From assembly GCA_017883385.1 (NCBI GenBank), contig JADGNQ010000056.1, positions 1 through 34,137 of the forward strand: a stretch of 34,137 bases of DNA. The letters are read 5' to 3'. Each line of letters begins with the position of its first letter. Within the stretch, counting starts at the first letter, position 1. Of this stretch, positions 17,523-26,015 are shown in pieces. The position numbers were made by a program, and so were the translations under genes. This DNA comes from Candidatus Sulfotelmatobacter sp. GTDB taxonomy: Bacteria; Acidobacteriota; Terriglobia; Terriglobales; Acidobacteriaceae. The notes below the pieces were generated by a model. That model was not told the origin of the DNA and searched no databases. It saw nothing but the letters and a program-made list of their open reading frames with translations.

Positions 17523-17612
17523 ATAGGGATCAGGGTCTAGGGGTTAGGGCTGGAAGCATCGGAGAAGACCAGGCAGCGATGCAGAGCAATGCTAGTCCCT
17601 AGGCCCTGATTG
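17523..17612. repeat. Heptamer-phased imperfect inverted repeat (locus B)
   Basis: The left arm is four consecutive 7-mers of the type NTAGGGN/TCAGGGT (17523, 17530, 17537, 17544). The right arm is three 7-mers of the type CTAGNCC/CTGATTG (17592, 17599, 17606). The segments 17529-17546 and 17593-17610 are reverse complements at 15 of 18 positions. The loop contains a nested perfect 6-bp stem, GCATCG/CGATGC (17556-17561 with 17577-17582). It lies entirely between the adaptor and ATPase genes. Confidence 0.82.
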
Positions 17613-17654
17613 GAAAGATCGGAGAGGTCAGTGGCACCGGACCAGGAGAAAAAC

Positions 17655-18413
17655 ATGGCAACCGCAGAAGTCATCAGTATGCCCACCACCGCGAACCTAG
17701 CCCCGCCGGAATCATGCATGATCGCGGCCGAGGATCTCTGGAAGACCTACGACATGGGCTCGGAGCAGCAGGTGCACGCCCTGCGCGGGGTCAATCTGCG
17801 CATTCAGCGCAACGAGTATGTCGCCATCATGGGTCCTTCCGGCTCGGGCAAGTCGACGCTGATGAACCTGATCGGCTGCCTCGACACGCCTTCGCAGGGC
17901 AAGTACTGGCTGAACGGCCAACTGGTCAGCGAGCTCGACGACGATGAACTGGCCCGCATCCGTAACAAAGAGATCGGATTCGTATTCCAGACTTTCAACC
18001 TGCTGGCCCGGGCGACGGCGCTGCACAATGTGGAACTGCCCTTGATCTACGCCGGGATTCCGACCGAGCAGCGAATGGAGCGCGCCAAGGGTTCGCTGGC
18101 AGCGGTGGGCATGGAAGCCCGCATGAGCCACAAGCCGAATGAACTCTCCGGCGGTCAGAGGCAGCGGGTCGCAATCGCGCGCGCGCTGGTGAACAAGCCC
18201 TCCATCATTTTGGCCGACGAGCCTACCGGCAATCTGGATTCGCAAACCGGCATTGAAATCATGGCGCTGTTTGACCGGCTGCACGCCGAAGGAAACACGA
18301 TCATTCTGGTCACGCACGAGGGCGATATCGCCGAGTATGCCCACCGGGTTATTCACATCAAGGACGGAGTAATCGCCAGCGACCAGAGCAAGGGCCCGGG
18401 GCAACGCAGCTGA
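17655..18413 (+). CDS. ABC transporter ATP-binding protein, MacB/LolD type
   Basis: A 252-aa cytoplasmic ATPase with a complete set of catalytic motifs: Walker [10 protein letters not shown] (60-68), Q-loop glutamine at 112 (FQTFNL), signature LSGGQ (164-168), Walker B IILADEP (184-190) with the catalytic glutamate, D-loop, and switch histidine 221 (VTHEGD). The LNxIGCLD and EPTGNLD variants are typical of the MacB/LolD/FtsE group, which powers mechanotransmission rather than classical transport. The ATG at 17655 has AGGAG 6 nt upstream; an in-frame extension to 17610 lacks an SD. It partners the adaptor upstream. A clear terminator follows, so the nearby permease gene (19053-21701) is in another transcription unit. 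Confidence 0.93.
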   Translation: MATAEVISMPTTANLAPPESCMIAAEDLWKTYDMGSEQQVHALRGVNLRIQRNEYVAIMGPSGSGKSTLMNLIGCLDTPSQGKYWLNGQLVSELDDDELARIRNKEIGFVFQTFNLLARATALHNVELPLIYAGIPTEQRMERAKGSLAAVGMEARMSHKPNELSGGQRQRVAIARALVNKPSIILADEPTGNLDSQTGIEIMALFDRLHAEGNTIILVTHEGDIAEYAHRVIHIKDGVIASDQSKGPGQRS

Positions 18414-18437
18414 GCTTCGACGGTTCTGGATTTTATG

Positions 18438-18465
18438 ACGCCCAGCCTAAACCGCTGGGCGTTTT
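18438..18465 (+). terminator. Rho-independent terminator of the adaptor-ATPase unit
   Basis: A 9-bp stem (18438-18446 with 18454-18462) has a 7-nt loop, is followed by a T run (18462-18465), and begins about 25 nt after the ATPase stop codon. Confidence 0.88.
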
Positions 18466-18645
18466 GCTTATGTCAGAGTCCTCGGAGACCAAGCCCAGCT
18501 AGCTCGCGTGTAGTGCGGATCAAGACACCAAGTGCGACCACTTCTGCGGCTAGCCCGCGCGAGGCGTAGGCCTGCCGTTTCTCGTACGTTTGCCAGGGAC
18601 AGCATCGGCATGGGAGTGAAACATACGGGAGCATGCTGGATCACT

Positions 18646-18691
18646 TTCCTGTTGTTTTCCCAAAGGAAGTGTGCCATGCTTCCTGTTGGAA
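18646..18691 (+). promoter_or_regulatory. Possible operator just upstream of padR
   Basis: The 9-mer TTCCTGTTG occurs at 18646 and 18680. The second copy is part of a small palindrome, TTCC-TGTT-GGAA (18680-18691). GGAAG and CTTCC flank an in-frame ATG at 18676. PadR regulators usually bind palindromes in their own promoter, so this is a candidate autoregulatory site. If translation starts at 18676, the palindrome would be inside the gene. Confidence 0.3.
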
Positions 18692-18708
18692 ACCAAAATG
18701 ACGGCGCT

Positions 18709-19056
18709 ATGAAACAGAAAACGGATGTCTTACAAGGTACGTTGGCGTTAATGGTCCTCAAGACCCTCGATGTCCTGGGGCCGCTGCACGGCTACGGAAT
18801 CGCGCGGCGCATCGAGCAGATCAGCGGAGATCTGCTGGCCGTGAATCAAGGGACTCTATATCCGGTGCTATTGAAGCTGGAGCAAGAAGGTGCAATCGAA
18901 TCCGAGTGGGGAGCCTCGGAGAATAATCGCCGGGCGCGTTTTTATCGACTGACACGCCAAGGGCGTAAGCAGTTGCAGGTCGAAACCCAAGATTGGCAAC
19001 AAACGTCAGAAATCATAAGCCGGTTCTTCGCAGCCAAAGCGGAGGATCTGCCATGA
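18709..19056 (+). CDS. PadR-family transcriptional regulator (acidobacterial type)
   Basis: A 115-aa winged-helix repressor. It opens with the family-typical TDVLQGTLALMVLKTLDVLG. The recognition helix and wing contain the PadR hallmarks GPLHGYGIARRIEQIS and NQGTLYPVLLKLEQEGAIESEW, followed by ARFYRLTRQGRKQL. The dimerisation helix is short, as in the acidobacterial subfamily that sits in front of duplicated MacB-like permeases. I chose 18709 because it matches the usual N-terminus. An upstream ATG at 18676 in the same frame has a better SD (AAGGAAG) and would add 11 residues. The stop codon overlaps the start of the permease gene by 4 nt (ATGA), so the two are translationally coupled. Confidence 0.9.
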   Translation: MKQKTDVLQGTLALMVLKTLDVLGPLHGYGIARRIEQISGDLLAVNQGTLYPVLLKLEQEGAIESEWGASENNRRARFYRLTRQGRKQLQVETQDWQQTSEIISRFFAAKAEDLP

Positions 19057-21701
19057 GACTTCTGAGGCGCTTCTTCACCCGTCTGGCGAACTCAGTGACG
19101 GGGCGCGTTCATGACGAACGATTGAGGGAAGAGATTGAGGAGCATATCGCCCTGCAGACCGCCGAAAATGTTCGGGCCGGTTTGCCACCGGTTGAGGCAC
19201 GTCGCCAGGCCTTCCTGAAGTTTGGCGCGGTGGAGAGTATCAAAGACGACTACCATGCCGAGCGAGGAATGCAGTTCATCTTCTGGCAGGACCTGCGCTT
19301 CAGCGTTCGCGTCTTGCGCAAGTCTCCCGGATTCACAACGGTAGCGATTTTAACGCTGGCACTAGGAATTGGCTCGAACGCCATAGTCTTCAGTGTGCTG
19401 AATGCGTTGATACTGCACCCGCTGAATGTGCCTCAGGCGGAGCGCCTCTACCAAGTCATGCGCGGTAAGGAAAAAGCAGGCAATCATTCGTTTCCAGACT
19501 ATCTCGATCTGCGCGATCGCAACCGCACCTTCGACGAACTGGTAGCGTATGACGGGGCCGTAGCAGGGATCGATACGGGCGGAGACCCATCCAGCGCCTG
19601 GGTCGCGCTGGTGACCGGAAACTACTTCGACGGACTGCGCCTTCAGCCGTATCTTGGCCGTCTATTCCACCCCTCCGATGAGCATGGCGCGAACAGCGCT
19701 CCGTACATCGTGCTCACTCACGGGTATTGGCACAGCCATTTTCACGATGATCCTGGCGTGGTGGGCCGTGTGGTTCAGGTGAATAAGAATCCTTTTACGA
19801 TTGTGGGCGTGGCGCCGCCGGAGTTTCACGGGACTCTTGTGTTTTTCTTTCCCGATTTCTTTGTGCCGATCGTGAATCAGGAACAGCTCGAGGGGAAGAA
19901 TAACTTGAACGAGCGCGGCAAGCGTTGGGTCTTTTCGGTGATGGGGCATCTGAAGGCGGGAGTCACCCGGGAACGAGCGATTGCCGATCTGAACTCAATT
20001 GGCGCCGATCTGGAAAAGAGCTATCCCAAAGAAGACACCGACATGGCCTTCTCCTTGGCGCCTCCAAGTCTTTATGGCGATCGCCTTGGAGCTCCAATGA
20101 AAGGGTTTCTAACCGGGCTGATGGTGCTGGCCGGGTTGATTCTGCTCGCCGCATGCACCAACCTGGGCAGTCTGTTTGCCGCGCGCGCCGCTGACCGTTC
20201 CCGGGAAGTTTCCTTGCGGCTGGCCCTGGGATCGAGCCGCAGGCGCATTCTGCGGCAACTATTTACCGAGGCGACGCTGATCTCACTCATCGGAGGCTCC
20301 CTCGGGATCTTAGGCAGCGTGTTGCTGGTGCGCGCTCTAAGCCTGTGGCAGCCATTCACCAGGTATCCCATCCATCTCCAGGTGAAGCCGGATGCAAATG
20401 TGTATGGATTAGCCCTGCTGCTGGCTTTGGTGAGCGGATTCGTCTTTGGCGCGGTCCCGGTGCGGCAGATACTTCGTACCAACCCGTATGAGGTGATCAA
20501 GGCAGGACCAAGCGGCAAGGCTGGGCGGCGGCTTACCCTCCGCGACCTGCTGCTGGTCACGCAAATTGCCATCTGTGCGTTGCTCGTCACTTTCTCGCTG
20601 GTTGCCGTGCGTGGACTGGTGCGCTCGCTACACAGCAATTTCGGTTTTGAGCCGCAGAACGCAACCTTGGCGGATATAGATCTAAGCATGGCCGGTTACC
20701 GCGTTGACCAGATGCCCGCGATGCAAAAGCGCATGCTCGATGCCGTGGAGGCAATTCCGGGGGTAGAGTCTGTGGGTTTGGTGAACCCGGCGCCACTCTA
20801 CGCGGGCTCGGTCAGCGACCTTGTCTTTACTGACAAAACGGCAGACCTAAGGCCAGCGAATGCGGCTGCTCAGGTCGTCGTGTACAAGATATCTCCCGAA
20901 TATTTCCACGCAGCGGGCACCGCTCTGCTGTCCGGAAGAAGCGTCACATGGCATGACGACAAAGATGCGCCGCGGGTAGCGGTGGTCAATGCGGAGTTCG
21001 CGCGAAAAATCTTTGGCTCCGTAACCGCTGCAATGGGCGAATACTACAAGCTAGAGGATGGAACGCGCATCGAGGTGGTGGGCATTGCGGAACAGGGAAG
21101 ATATACGAGCCTCACCGAGGATCCAAAGCCAGCCATGTTTCTTCCAATCCTGCAGTCGCCATCGAGTGAGACATGGATGGTGGTGCGTTCGAACCTCGAT
21201 TCGCAGCAACTGGTGCCGGCCATCCGGAACACGCTGCGAGACCTGGATGCAGGGCTGCCGGTCTACATCCAAACCTGGACCAAGGAAATGGACCATCCTC
21301 TGTTTGCCAGCCGTATGGCGACGCTGTCGTTGGGAGTGCTGGGCATGATGGGCGCGATGCTGACGGTGACCGGCATCTTCGGAATGGCGGCGTACTCGGT
21401 CAGCAAGCGGCTGCGGGAGTTGGGAATTCGTATGGCCCTCGGTGCGCAGCGTAAGGAAGTGTTGCAGGCAGCGTTGGGACGCGCATTCAAACTGCTGGCC
21501 TTTGGTTCAGCGGCGGGATTGCTCCTCGGAATTCTGGCGAGCCGAGTGCTGGCTTTCGTTGTGTATCAGGCGACACCCCGCGACCCGCTGGTACTGGCGG
21601 GCGTTGTTCTCGCCATGTCGTTGCTGGGTCTGCTGGCTACGTGGATTCCAGCGCAACGTGCCCTGTCGATTGATCCTCTGAGACTGCTGCGCGAGGAGTG
21701 A
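19053..21701 (+). CDS. ADOP-type MacB/FtsX-like permease
   Basis: An 882-aa inner-membrane protein. The N-terminal cytoplasmic helical domain (about residues 1-75; LREEIEEHIALQTAENVRAG, then the ARRQAFLKFG motif) is the hallmark of acidobacterial duplicated orphan permeases. Two MacB/FtsX modules follow. Module 1 has a first membrane helix at about 93-117 (TVAILTLALGIGSNAIVFSV), a large periplasmic MacB core domain (about 120-355), and three C-terminal helices with SLRLALGSSRRRILRQLFTE. Module 2 has a periplasmic domain (about 545-745) and three helices with LRELGIRMALGAQRKEVL. The ATG at 19053 has GGAGG 7 nt upstream. The family lacks a dedicated ATPase, hence 'orphan'. Here a MacB-type ATPase and adaptor lie just upstream in a separate unit. 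Confidence 0.93.
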   Translation: MRLLRRFFTRLANSVTGRVHDERLREEIEEHIALQTAENVRAGLPPVEARRQAFLKFGAVESIKDDYHAERGMQFIFWQDLRFSVRVLRKSPGFTTVAILTLALGIGSNAIVFSVLNALILHPLNVPQAERLYQVMRGKEKAGNHSFPDYLDLRDRNRTFDELVAYDGAVAGIDTGGDPSSAWVALVTGNYFDGLRLQPYLGRLFHPSDEHGANSAPYIVLTHGYWHSHFHDDPGVVGRVVQVNKNPFTIVGVAPPEFHGTLVFFFPDFFVPIVNQEQLEGKNNLNERGKRWVFSVMGHLKAGVTRERAIADLNSIGADLEKSYPKEDTDMAFSLAPPSLYGDRLGAPMKGFLTGLMVLAGLILLAACTNLGSLFAARAADRSREVSLRLALGSSRRRILRQLFTEATLISLIGGSLGILGSVLLVRALSLWQPFTRYPIHLQVKPDANVYGLALLLALVSGFVFGAVPVRQILRTNPYEVIKAGPSGKAGRRLTLRDLLLVTQIAICALLVTFSLVAVRGLVRSLHSNFGFEPQNATLADIDLSMAGYRVDQMPAMQKRMLDAVEAIPGVESVGLVNPAPLYAGSVSDLVFTDKTADLRPANAAAQVVVYKISPEYFHAAGTALLSGRSVTWHDDKDAPRVAVVNAEFARKIFGSVTAAMGEYYKLEDGTRIEVVGIAEQGRYTSLTEDPKPAMFLPILQSPSSETWMVVRSNLDSQQLVPAIRNTLRDLDAGLPVYIQTWTKEMDHPLFASRMATLSLGVLGMMGAMLTVTGIFGMAAYSVSKRLRELGIRMALGAQRKEVLQAALGRAFKLLAFGSAAGLLLGILASRVLAFVVYQATPRDPLVLAGVVLAMSLLGLLATWIPAQRALSIDPLRLLREE

Positions 21702-21805
21702 ATCGGGCTTATTGAAAGACTGATCACCGGGCTAGAGCTCTAACTCCCAAATAGGACATCTCAAACTCAAACCGCTTAAGTTGGCGCTTACGGGATCAAG
21801 GGCGG

Positions 21806-21833
21806 GTCTTGCGTGGACACAAGTCTTGCGTGG
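21806..21833. repeat. Short direct repeat between convergent genes
   Basis: The 11-mer GTCTTGCGTGG occurs at 21806-21816 and 21823-21833, a 17-nt unit repeated once. It lies in the 148-nt gap between the convergent permease and GGDEF genes. No terminator hairpin is obvious in that gap. Confidence 0.6.
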
Positions 21834-21849
21834 TCCTTCAGCCTTAGTT

Positions 21850-24142
21850 TCAGGACTTGGCGATATCGACGTGGGTGAGCTCTGCGTCAGGGACTGACGG
21901 CAGCGCGGCGTCGACGACGCGGTCCCGGCCTTCCCTCTTCGCGGAGTAGAGGGCGGCGTCGGCCGCCTCGAGCAGTTTTTGGGGGGACGTGCCGTGGTGC
22001 GGAAGCACGGCAACACCCACGGAGACGGTGATCGTTCCGAGCGACTGCCCCTGGTGTAGTACCGTCAATTCACGCAGCTTCGATCGAATGCGCTCCGCCC
22101 GGGCGTGCGATGCGTTGAGGTCGGCGGTGGGAAGGATGATGACGAACTCCTCACCTCCGAAACGGCAGACCATGTCTTCGACGCGAATACTCTTGGTCAG
22201 GAACGATGCGGCCTCACGCAAGACTGTATCGCCTGCGTCGTGACCATAGGTGTCGTTGAATTTTTTGAAATGGTCGAGGTCGAGCATCAGGATGCCCAGA
22301 GGCTGCTCGGCGCGCACGGCGCGGCGAATTTCGCGCTCCAGCATCTCGGTCAGGTAACGGCGGTTGTACAAGCCGGTCAAGGGATCTTTGATGGACTGGG
22401 TACGCAGCGCTTCGCGCAGCCTGATGTTGGCCAGGGAAAGTCCCACTTGCCCCGCAAAAGTAGTTTTGAACGACAATTCCGCATCGGCGAGGGTGGGAGC
22501 TTGGTCGGTGGCCTGAAAATGCAGGATGCCGAGCGCTTCGCCTTGCGCGAGGATCGGGATGCAGAGGTAAGTGTTCTGCACGCCGCTGGCGTGGGCACAG
22601 GGTGCGGTGGTATCTCCGGCAACGACCAGGTGCGGGTGGCCGGTTCGTAGCGCCCAACAGGAACTGGGCTCAAACACAGGCACCGGAAGCTGACAATCCT
22701 GCCACTGGCCCGCGACCTCGACCAGATTACGCCCGGCATTGAGCAGGCCAACCGCCCCACGGCTGGTGGGGAATATCTTCGGGGCGAAGCCGAGGGCCGC
22801 GGCGAACACCTCGTCTTTACTCACACAGCTCTGCAGAAGTTCACCCATCTTGGCCAGCAGCGTCGCTCGCTGCGAGCGCGCGGTAAGGTCCTGCAACATC
22901 CTCTCGTTCTGCTCGTCGAGTTCCCGGCGGGCGTAGTCGCGTTCCACCATCTCTTGTTGCAGGCGGGTATTAGCGTCGGCCAATTCTTCGGTGCGTTCCT
23001 TGATTTGCTGCTCGAGGATTTGCTGGTTGTGTTTTTGATCTTCGATGTCGGCGCAAGCACCAAACCATTTAACAATGGTCCCGGCCGAGTCTCTCATGGG
23101 CGTGGCGCGCACCAGGTGCCAGCGAAAACCTCCCGCGGCGGTCCGCAAGCGGTACTCCATGTCGAACGCCGCGCCGGTTTGGCGGGCTCGCTCCCAATTC
23201 TCCACGGCCACGGGCAGGTCGTCCGGATGGATAGCATCTTGCCAACCCCATCCCAAAGTCTGGTCTTCGCTGAACCCTAGTGAGTTCGTAGAAGCGGTGG
23301 TTGCTGTAGTCGATGCCGCCTCCGGGAATCGCCGTCCAGACAATCTGTGGGATTGCCTCGGCCAGTATCCGAAAACGGGATTCGCCATCGCGCGCGGCGT
23401 GAGCCAGGGCCTTCTGCGTCCCCAAGATCCGATCAAGGAACGAGGTCGAGATTGCCAGAAGCATTACCAGAAAGCTGGTCACACTGATGACCACGATGCC
23501 CAGGGAAGAAATTCGCACGGTATATCGAGGGCTGAACGGCGTATCGCAGGCGTAAAATTTTACCGCCCACATTCCGGTGTAGTGCATCAGGGGAATCGCA
23601 CTTCCCATGAGCAACGCACTGAGAAGCTTGCGGGTGGCCTTTTTCTCCTGCCGGACGCGAAATGTCAGTATCAGCGCGACCAGAGATGTGACCACGGCCA
23701 GAACCGCGGAAAGACCAACCCTGTCCCAGTTGTAGTTCATCATGGCCGACAGGCGCATGGCGTCCATCCCGATGTAGTGCATGGCGGCAATTCCCCCGCC
23801 CATGACGAGGCTGCCCGCGATTTCTTGCGCCACGCTCATGCGCTCGCGGCTGACCGTAAACAAAGCGACCGCGGAGGCCGCAACCGCCGCCAGCAGCGAC
23901 AGGATCACCGTGGGATAGTGGTACAGAACCGGCACCGGCAGAGTGAAGGCCAGCATCCCGATGTAATGCATGGCCCAGATTCCTAGGCCCATCGAGACGG
24001 CTCCGCCGGCGAGCCAGACGAATCTCGACCAGCGGCGCGCCGCCGTGACTCGGCCGACGAGGTCGAGAGCCGTGTATGCCGCGAACATCGCAAGCGCGAC
24101 CGAGAGCGCGACGAGGTGGTAGTCGTAGTTTCCGTGAAGCAT
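21850..24142 (-). pseudogene. MHYT-PAS-GAF-GGDEF diguanylate cyclase, frameshifted within PAS
   Basis: Two overlapping frames together encode one protein of about 763 aa. The first frame (from the ATG at 24142) gives a membrane MHYT domain with three motifs (MHYIGM, MHYIGM, MHYTGM near residues 58, 121 and 186) and the beginning of a PAS domain (RFRILAEAIPQIVWT to NHRFYELT, residue 288). The second frame continues the PAS (GFSEDQTLGWGWQDAIHPDD), then a PAC, a coiled coil, a GAF (about ORF residues 190-345) and a GGDEF domain. That domain has an intact active site GGEEF and an upstream I-site RVED five residues before it. Removing one base at about 23278 restores a continuous protein. The catalytic domain looks functional, so this may be a sequencing error, a recent mutation or a phase-variable state. 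Diguanylate cyclases make c-di-GMP from GTP. MHYT domains are proposed to sense gases via metal ions. Confidence 0.85.
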
Positions 24143-24363
24143 CGCCCCTGACGTGTGGACCTCCCAGGACTATCGTGGGCAGATAGATGCGGAGTTGCTG
24201 CAGCGCGCCCGATCTGCTGGACTAGATATCGGCAGTGGTGGCCTTCTTCTGCATTAGATGAAGCTAAGGAACCTACACAATCGAGAGGTGACAGGGAGTG
24301 GGCGTCAGGCCAGGAGCAACGATGTGAGGGACCGCAATCGGAGGATGATCGCGGGGCGCAAAG

Positions 24364-24388
24364 AGAGACGTAGCGGAGCTACGTCTCT
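24364..24388 (-). terminator. Possible terminator of the transpeptidase gene
   Basis: A perfect 11-bp stem (24364-24374 with 24378-24388) with a 3-nt loop lies 22 nt after the stop codon at 24411. In the gene direction it is followed only by CTTTGCGCC, so the U-tract is poor. The remaining 24143-24363 must hold the promoter of the MHYT gene, but no clear hexamers were seen. Confidence 0.5.
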
Positions 24389-24410
24389 ACGAAGAGAGGC
24401 CAGTGGACTC

Positions 24411-25640
24411 TTACGGCGTTGTGCTGATCGTCTTCACTGCGGCGGTGTCAGACGGCAGGCCGGGGCGCGCGACGAAGAAGTTGTGGTCGTACATGTTGCG
24501 ATAGATGCGGCCGGTAATCTCGGCGGCTTTAGGACCGAAGGTGGGGCGTCCACCCTGCAGGAAAACAACCACCACGACGCGTCCGATGCTGGTGTTGGCG
24601 TAGGAGGCGAACCAACCGAAGCGGGTTCCGGCGTGCGAGCAGGTTCCGGTTTTGCCCAGGATTTCTTCTTCGTTGAAATTGAGGCGGAGGCTACGGGCAG
24701 TGCCATACTGTACCGCACCGGCCATGCCGTCAGAGATTTCGGGAATGAGTGGAGCGATGTCGAGTTGCCGCTTGACGCGGGGCTGAAAGTTCGCCACTTC
24801 TTCGGGAGAAGCCGGATGCTGCAAGTAGTAGAGCGTTCCACCGTTGGCAATCGCGGAGACCATCGCGCCCAGTTGCAGCGGCGTCATGGAAACGCCCTCG
24901 CCGTAAGAGCACATCTTGCCTACGCCGCCGAGCCTAGTGGGAATCGCTTCGTCGGGATAGCTGCCCAGTTGCTCGCCGGCAATGTCGTAACCGGCAAGTT
25001 CGCCGAGTCCGTATTCGTGAGCGTAATAGGCGACCTTCTCAAAACCGAGCTTGCGTCCGAGCGCTTCGAAATATGCGTTATTCGAGTGCGCCAGGGCTGT
25101 GGTCATGTTCATACGGCTGCGGCCGCCGAGAACGACCTGAGTTTCTTTCGAGACCACACCCTCGCTGAGCGCGGCCAGGGCCACGGAAAGCTTGATGGTA
25201 GAGCAGGGCTGTGCGCCGCTGGAAAGAGCCAGCTTCTGGTTCACCATGGCCAGCACACGTCCGCTAGTCGGTTCGATGGCGACAACCGTGCCGTTCATGT
25301 TGCCCAGGGCGTCGATAGCCGCCTGGCGCACGATGGGATCTTCGCCGGCAGTCACATCACCCGCTGTGATGTCTGCGGCAAACGAGCTCATGTGAAAGCG
25401 CTCGTGATAGCGGTGGCGCGTGCCCACGGAAGCCTGCGTGAGATTCGCGCTGCGGCTGCGCGCCAAATGGCGAATGCGGCGCCGGGTGCGCTGGCTCTCA
25501 CTGATCTTTTGTGATTTCGATTTCGCCGGGGCGTGCGTGTTGATATGCGCGGCCCAGCTCACGCCGGCCAGAGGCAGAGCAACCAGAAGAGCGGCCAGAA
25601 AACCAAAAAACAGACGAAGAAGACTTGTTCCCTTGGACAT
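24411..25640 (-). CDS. Stand-alone penicillin-binding transpeptidase (class B-like)
   Basis: A 409-aa protein. The N-terminal hydrophobic segment (about residues 7-30) is a signal anchor or signal peptide. A basic, Ser/Arg-rich linker (about 38-83) leads into a penicillin-binding transpeptidase domain with all three active-site motifs: STIK (147-150, nucleophile Ser147), SNN (186-188) and KTGT (330-333). It lacks the dimerisation/pedestal domain of FtsI or PBP2, being only about 410 aa against roughly 600. It may cross-link peptidoglycan or act as a regulatory DD-peptidase in the periplasm. Placement just downstream of ftsZ in the same direction suggests a division link. The ATG at 25640 has GGGGAG about 14 nt upstream, which is longer than ideal; an in-frame start at 25688 has no SD. 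Confidence 0.85.
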   Translation of the reverse strand: MSKGTSLLRLFFGFLAALLVALPLAGVSWAAHINTHAPAKSKSQKISESQRTRRRIRHLARSRSANLTQASVGTRHRYHERFHMSSFAADITAGDVTAGEDPIVRQAAIDALGNMNGTVVAIEPTSGRVLAMVNQKLALSSGAQPCSTIKLSVALAALSEGVVSKETQVVLGGRSRMNMTTALAHSNNAYFEALGRKLGFEKVAYYAHEYGLGELAGYDIAGEQLGSYPDEAIPTRLGGVGKMCSYGEGVSMTPLQLGAMVSAIANGGTLYYLQHPASPEEVANFQPRVKRQLDIAPLIPEISDGMAGAVQYGTARSLRLNFNEEEILGKTGTCSHAGTRFGWFASYANTSIGRVVVVVFLQGGRPTFGPKAAEITGRIYRNMYDHNFFVARPGLPSDTAAVKTISTTP

Positions 25641-26015
25641 CTTGTTGAATTCACTCCCCAGAATCTGACTACTTCGATGCACGCACAATGCCAGCGGGCG
25701 GTAACCTCAGCGATTATCGCTCAACTTCCTGATAGTACGAGTCTTAGCGCATTTCTGGCAACGATAAAGTTTCGATGGCTAGAAACGTTAATATTCATCT
25801 AACCCATTACAAGACAAGTACATACGAGCGCATTACCTCGGTTCAGACCCCTTCGGTAATGGGTTACCAGGTTACTGGAAAGGTACTTCCCAGTGTGAAA
25901 AGCTTTTCCTAACTGACCTACGAGCTTTGAGCCATGAGCTTTGAGTCATGAGCGGTCGCGGGAGCTCACGAGCTCTCTCGAGGCTCTTAGCTCGCAGCGC
26001 TTAGCTCGTGGCTCT
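25641..26015. other. Intergenic region between ftsZ and the transpeptidase
   Basis: This gap holds no gene. It contains a relatively AT-rich stretch (25730-25830), where the transpeptidase promoter is likely. There is a small palindrome, GCGAT-T-ATCGC, at 25710-25720. A perfect 11-bp inverted repeat, TAACCCATTAC (25800-25810) with GTAATGGGTTA (25856-25866), also lies here. Repeat locus C occupies 25922-26012. Confidence 0.6.
25922..26012. repeat. Heptamer-phased imperfect inverted repeat (locus C)
   Basis: The left part is five consecutive 7-mers of the type GAGCNNT/GAGTCAT (25922, 25929, 25936, 25943, 25950), of which the first two words repeat almost exactly. The right part is five 7-mers of the type TCNNAGC/TCGTGGC (25978, 25985, 25992, 25999, 26006) in register. 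GAGCCATGAGC (25929-25939) and GCTCGTGGCTC (26004-26014) are reverse complements at 10 of 11 positions. The next heptamer contains the ftsZ stop codon. Confidence 0.82.

Noticed and set aside
23270-23290. Programmed ribosomal frameshift in the GGDEF gene
   Set aside because: The sequence at the switch (ACTAGGG) is not a slippery heptamer, and no stimulatory SD or hairpin is evident. A mutation or sequence error is simpler.
23045-23986. 313-aa plus-strand frame over the MHYT/PAS region
   Set aside because: It is a His/Arg/Gly-rich shadow. The minus strand encodes recognisable MHYT and PAS domains.
24258-25514. 418-aa plus-strand open frame opposite the transpeptidase
   Set aside because: It overlaps a gene with all three penicillin-binding motifs. 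The antisense translation has no recognisable domain.
25922-26012. CRISPR array
   Set aside because: The repeats are 7 nt, contiguous without spacers, and arranged as inverted arms. There are no cas genes.
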